Below, piece after piece: positions 18,113 to 21,916 of a stretch of 21,916 nt of DNA (position 1 is the stretch's first letter; each line of letters opens with the position of its first letter). The position numbers were made by a program, and so were the translations under genes. Under the pieces are notes generated by a model that worked only from the letters and a program-made list of their open reading frames with translations, was not told the origin of the DNA and made no database searches. Origin of the DNA: Coptodactyla brooksi. Its lineage: Eukaryota; Arthropoda; Insecta; Coleoptera; Scarabaeidae. The stretch covers positions 1-21,916 of the forward strand of contig JAWQRM010000508.1 in NCBI GenBank assembly GCA_033557675.1, in the 5' to 3' direction.

Positions 18113-18118
18113 CTTCAT
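18113..18118 (-). CDS. Probable first coding exon of the phosphatase (Met-Lys)
   Basis: On the minus strand, CTGGAAAATGAAG|GTAACTTTG combines a good start context (GAAAATGA) with a canonical splice donor directly after codon 2. Spliced to the acceptor at 13570 it gives M-K-D-N-K-I-M in the same frame as the rest of the protein (phase 0). The upstream sequence (18119 to about 18450) is GC-richer and 5'-UTR-like. The evidence is frame and splice compatibility only, so another upstream exon or the internal ATG at 13558 could be used instead. Confidence 0.5.
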
Positions 18119-18500
18119 TTTCCAGTGCAACACTCTGTATTGGGATTGCGCACGTAAATCCCCGATGCCACAAAAGTCACGACACAGTCAAGTTCTTTCT
18201 CTTTCTCGTTTACTGCACCACCGGGACCCACCACAACGTGCACATCTCGCCCGGAAGAACAAATGGTAAACGGCAGCTATGATGATCACTGCACGCGATG
18301 AAAGAATCCAACCCGACGCGGGGTCAATTAGGCGGGTGGGCCGCCAGTCCGTAACGTGGCTCGGTTGCGGAAGAGCAAATTAACTCCTCCTCTCCCGGCG
18401 AAGTGCCCGCACTCATTGAGGAGGGTTTTCGGCTCGAGGAGGGCGCCGAATGAAAAGAGGGGACCGCGATCCCGTTGAATTTTTATACACTACCACAAAG
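18119..18500 (-). promoter_or_regulatory. Candidate promoter and 5' UTR region of the phosphatase gene
   Basis: A minus-strand TATAAAA lies at 18487-18481, and TCATTC, a fit to the arthropod initiator TCA(G/T)TY, has its A at 18451. The spacing of about 36 bases is a little longer than usual. The following roughly 330 bases to the ATG are GC-rich and not repeated. At least one upstream ATG (near 18415) opens a short frame of about 30 codons. This is consistent with a TATA promoter for the Met-Lys exon but not proven. Confidence 0.3.
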
Positions 18501-18890
18501 TCATTTACGGACGCCATCTCAGCGCGATCTTATCGAAGTTTGAAGTAAATTAAACAATGGTATACGAGAGGGACGAGAGAACGGACCAGAATTGAGAACG
18601 GGACACGCAGAAGAAGGGAGAAGAAGAGAACTCCGGCCGCGTAGCTAATGTATACAATATCGGTGTTTGGGAGGGTAAATAAACCATTGTCCCACACGTG
18701 TTCTACTCTATTGAATTATGAGACGCACTCCCCGTTCATTGTATACAAATGGGGAGTCCAAAGAGATGACCCTATCGCGATAAAGTTAGTTTAAATTCGT
18801 TCGATGGTATCCGGGTGGTGTACAAGAATAGTTGTCAACCGTTTTCCCATCTTATTTTGAATTACATTTTAGTTCACACCCACAGATGGC
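18501..18890. other. Moderately GC-rich region upstream of the candidate promoter
   Basis: The minus strand is pyrimidine-rich across 18560-18640 (complement of GAAGAAGGGAGAAGAAGAG). No gene was recognised. It is likely proximal regulatory DNA if the promoter call is right. Confidence 0.3.
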
Positions 18891-18899
18891 TCTCATTTA

Positions 18900-18923
18900 T
18901 TAATTGTCAGTTTTGACAGTTAA
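18900..18923. repeat. Solo 24-bp TGTCAGTTTTGACAG palindrome
   Basis: TTAATTGTCAGTTTTGACAGTTAA is a near-perfect inverted repeat identical in core to the array units at 2998-3074 and 7643-7718, but it stands alone here, far from those repeats. A similar diverged one is at 20933-20950 (ACTGTCAAAACCGACAGA). Confidence 0.8.
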
Positions 18924-18929
18924 TAAAAG

Positions 18930-19400
18930 TTAACTACCTACTAATACTTACTTCAAAGATGCAATTTTTCATTGTTTGGCACTTCAACGATACCCATTGA
19001 ATCGCCGCACACAACCAAACGGAAATTGTACTTTTAATGCTTTCGTACATGTTTACCACCGTGGACTGATCGAGTGAGTTACATTTTTATCTATAGTTGC
19101 ATGGAGGCAAACCGCAACTTCCGAAATGTCAACAGTGCGTTTTACGCGCGTAAATATTCCGTTATTGGTCATCGGGTTAATCAGTCATTTTTCTCAACTG
19201 TTCTTTTTTTTTTTTCTTTTTTTCATCATTCGCTTATTAATGCTTCTTTACGTGAACGTTGCATTATTTAAGGGAAAATTTAGTTTTGCAATGGTAACCG
19301 TTTTTCTTTGAACAATCCAGCTGTTTACGCACCTGTGCATTTATTTTTTCTGAATCACTCTTACCAATTGCTGGTATTAGTAATTTAATGACATTCAAAC
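18930..19400. other. Unassigned AT-rich region
   Basis: There are two overlapping + strand open frames (19074-19271, 19126-19311) over a T-run near 19205-19225. Both are low-complexity and have no domain. No gene is called. Confidence 0.4.
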
Positions 19401-19501
19401 AATTTTAGAATCACGCTCGCTTTAGGCGCCCAAGGTTAAACAAAACCATTCGTTGATTTTTCTCTAACAAACTTGGAAACATTGCGTAAAGAAATTACAG
19501 A

Positions 19502-19708
19502 GACACATTAGAAATGCATAAAGCACTAACTTGCAATAGAAAACTATCGAAAGACAAAAAATTGATAATAAACAAGAGAAGGGAAAAATTGAAAATACCA
19601 CTTAATTATGAAATAGCTGATAGTTTGGGGCACGAAACCAAATTCCTACATAAATACGCGGATCTGGGAAAACAGATCGCAGATCTGTTCGAGGAGAGTC
19701 CTTGAACT
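19502..19708 (+). CDS. Possible terminal exon of an unrecognised charged/coiled-coil protein
   Basis: An open frame after a potential acceptor (CTCTAAC branch-like site, then GAAATTACAG|AGACAC) reads RDTLEMHKALTCNRKLSKDK and goes on to a lysine-rich helix, LKIPLNYEIADSLGHE and LGKQIADLFEESP, then stops at 19703-19705. The codon use and helical pattern look protein-like. A second frame just upstream (NLETLRKEITETH, before 19510) would join it with a one-base shift, so it may be a decayed copy. AATAAA follows at 19983-19988. No upstream exons or family are recognised. It could be a real last exon on the + strand, a pseudogene or chance. Confidence 0.3.
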
Positions 19709-19709
19709 T

Positions 19710-20440
19710 CCATTATTCCATTAATCACGGTTCTCCTCTTCGGGGAAGGAGTGAGTTCACCTCGCGTTCAGGTGAAAATCGCCGTGCGTGACTATGACTC
19801 ATACGTGGAGGATTTCTAAACGGCGATTCGACCTTCTGTATTCGGAAGGTATTTCTGTTAAACACGTCTGCACGTTAGATTCCCTTGTTTATCTGCGTTC
19901 TTGACATAATAACGGTAGAATGAAAATTCCCAATTATTACTCGCGTCGGAATTTTTAATGGAACTCGATAACGAATAGTGAGAATAAATAAAATTCATTG
20001 CGTTATTGTTAACAGTCAATTACTGCACGTTTAAGAAAATTGCTTACCTCCGGGATTTTTCTGTTCTGAGGGATTTAGCACATCATTTTTCGAACTTTAC
20101 TGAATAACGACATACCCGCAGAATGAGTAACTTAAATATACGAGCATTCAACCTTATAAATTACATTGCAATCGAGAATATAAATATTGGTCAAAATATT
20201 ACTACGATAAGATAACATTTACCTGGAATCATTCATTCTTTTTCCTACAATAACAATATGTAAAATAAATATTGCAAGAAGATATCTGTGCAAAATCTAA
20301 CCAATTCTAAATAATTAAAAAAATCTAACTATTAATTTAAATTATTAAAACATATTCAATCCTTGAAACTTTTCAAACCGCACGTTAGACCAGTTTGTTT
20401 CACTTATGCATCACAACCTGTAAGCTAAGCACGCAATGAT
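19710..20440. other. Region without recognised genes
   Basis: The part 19710-19900 is GC-richer and has two small hairpins (TTCACCT-CGCGTTC-AGGTGAA near 19755-19775 and ACCTTC-TGTATTCG-GAAGGT near 19830-19850). The remainder is AT-rich. Nothing is assignable. Confidence 0.35.
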
Positions 20441-20800
20441 TCATAGTGACACTAATTAGGTAATTGTCGGCCCGCAGATGTCGCTGCGCTCTTTCACACA
20501 GCACCACCGCCTTCGCGCGGATAACAACCGTCTCCTTTAAGTGGTCCATTTCCAAAGCGAAAGGGCTCAACGGCCTGCGTTCGGCGGCGAAATCATTTAG
20601 TCACCTAATCCGCCGTGAATAACGGATTGGCAAATTTGCTTTGTTGGGGAGATAGCGAAAAATTTATCGCGCTATTAAAACGATCCGATCGATGTTTGCC
20701 GACGTTAAAAATAGAACGATTGGGCGTAACTTCGAGATAATCGACAAGCGTGATCGCATCAAAATTTGACAGATCGTTATGGGTTCGCCATTAGCGAACA
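20440..20800. other. GC-richer island upstream of the gene
   Basis: Non-repetitive-looking sequence with GCAGATGTCGCTGCGC, CACCGCCTTCGCGCGG, TTCGGCGGCGAAATC and several GATCGAT-type words. There is no significant open frame. It is similar in style to the islands at 14.5, 15.5 and 18.3 kb, so it is a candidate conserved non-coding or regulatory element. Confidence 0.35.
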
Positions 20801-21301
20801 TTTTGATAAGAAATGTAAAAAAATATATATCTAAGGAAAAGATAATTACATCGTTCCTCAGTTCGATTCTGGACTAAACATAATTTTTCTCATTGAAGAG
20901 AAACTCAAAACTTTATTAAGTACTAAGAATTAACTGTCAAAACCGACAGATAATTATTGAAATCATTTCTCAGTCAGTTTTAACTATTTCATTAGTGTAC
21001 GTAATGCATTCACACACATACACAGCAAAATACTTTCTTTATACCTACCAATAAGAGAAAGTAAAAATTCCGAGCATAAAAATACAAAATAAAAAGTAAG
21101 AATCCTTAAACTGGTGGAGGTGCCGGTGGGTAAAAGAGTTTTTGTTGACTGCTGATAAATTGTTAAAAGAATGATCATTTATACTTTAAAACGAAATATC
21201 GATGTCAAATGTAATACTTAGTCAAGTAGACATTTTTCCTGTCAAAACCTTTTAATATATTTAAAATCTATCAAAATTCAACCACACGACTTTCTCTTAC
21301 G

Positions 21302-21556
21302 TTGACGCGTGAAAGAAAGTCATGTGCAGTACAATATCTACATACTAGCTTCTTTGATGCTTATACGGGGCACTTATTGCAGGTAAGTAAAGCCATAAAA
21401 CCTGCTCTCGACATGGGTAATTGTACTTTTATATCCATGGCCGTATTAACAGATTTCAATGGAAACGAGCTGTTATATGAAAAATTCCTCGAATACTTTT
21501 GTTATATGCACCTTTTTTACCTTTATTTTTTCTGTCAGAGACATACACGGAAGTAA
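21302..21556 (+). CDS. Weak coding candidate, family unknown
   Basis: This 84-residue open frame includes VQYLHTSFFDAYTGHLLQ and later AVLTDFNGNELLYEKFLEYF. A strong donor-like site (TTGCAG|GTAAGTAAA) lies inside at about 21378-21392, so the first part could be an exon and the rest intron. Composition is less biased than its surroundings. No domain is recognised and no start is supported (the first codon is not ATG). It may equally be chance. Confidence 0.15.
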   Translation: MTRERKSCAVQYLHTSFFDAYTGHLLQVSKAIKPALDMGNCTFISMAVLTDFNGNELLYEKFLEYFCYMHLFYLYFFCQRHTRK

Positions 21557-21916
21557 ATTCAAAAGAAAATTTAAAATTCCTGTAATTAATATGCAGTCAT
21601 CTATATGCGTGGTAATTGTTTAATGGCCAAGACTTCCTGTTACATTCTTAACTTTCGAAAGTACGTTAGTGTTTTTTCCGAGAACAAATTAAAAGTTCAA
21701 ATTAAATTGTGAAATTATCATACATTATGGTGTTTTTAAAATTTAATATAACTAGATTAAAAAAAAATAAGATTAATAATTTGGTAGTCAAAAACACTTT
21801 AACCTTCAACCTTGGAAGGATTGAAATGGTGACTTTTGCTAAATTAGTTAACAAAGACTACATTATCCCCATGCAAACAACAAAGTATTCTTTCAGAGAT
21901 GACCTCTTTCAATTAT
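21557..21916. other. AT-rich end of window, nothing assigned
   Basis: No open frame, repeat copy or RNA gene that I can support is visible here. Confidence 0.5.

Noticed and set aside
1..21916. CRISPR arrays, tRNA or rRNA genes
   Set aside because: The repeated short pairs are inverted and about 20 bp apart without unique spacers of CRISPR type in a eukaryotic context; no tRNA A/B boxes with a cloverleaf or rRNA text were noticed by eye.

Overview
The window looks like AT-rich insect nuclear DNA. The order cannot be fixed from the sequence; a beetle or similar insect is a guess. It has spliced genes with GT/AG introns, arthropod-type transposon remnants (a hAT transposase and a Penelope-like element) and large tracts of diverged interspersed repeats. 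Short GC-richer, single-copy-looking islands stand out between the repeats. There are no bacterial-style operons, and almost all long open frames in the AT-rich part are chance.

The only well-supported host gene lies on the minus strand between about 8.2 and 13.6 kb, and probably extends to 18.1 kb. It encodes a lipid phosphate phosphatase (PAP2 superfamily; the wunen / phospholipid phosphatase 1-3 type). Three coding exons join with compatible phases and carry all three PAP2 catalytic motifs: K-x6-RP, PSGH and R-x5-H-x3-D. A fourth, tiny coding exon (Met-Lys) at about 18.1 kb is in frame with the internal exons and would complete a 312-residue protein. A candidate TATA/initiator pair lies about 350 bp upstream of it. 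The introns are 4.5, 1.2 and 3.2 kb and are loaded with repeats.

Layout on + coordinates. 1-801: decayed hAT-type transposase (+). 0.8-7.86 kb: a mosaic of old repeats, made of two long related copies (A, 1739-3240; B, 6237-7860), partial copies, minisatellite-like units and many small hairpins, broken by two GC-rich islands (about 1470-1738 and 4500-4960). 7.86-8.54 kb: gene 3' end and last coding exon. 8.54-11.74 kb: intron 3, with a Penelope-like fragment (-), a third repeat copy (C) and a striking near-perfect 49-bp-arm hairpin. 11.74-12.21 kb: catalytic exon. 12.21-13.41 kb: intron 2. 13.41-13.57 kb: N-terminal exon. 13.57-18.11 kb: intron 1, with a 1.38-kb inverted-repeat (foldback) element, related repeats and two GC-rich islands. 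18.11-18.5 kb: putative first exon and promoter. 18.5-21.9 kb: mostly unassigned upstream DNA with one GC-rich island and two weak coding candidates on the + strand.

The most interesting structure not explained by ordinary genes is the arrays of short inverted TGTCA..TGACA pairs. They recur at close to 20-21 bp in three repeat copies, and each TGACAG half-site resembles a TALE-homeodomain core. Next in interest are the 49-bp-arm hairpin inside copy C and the 1.38-kb palindromic element. All are seen directly in the sequence; any function is inference.
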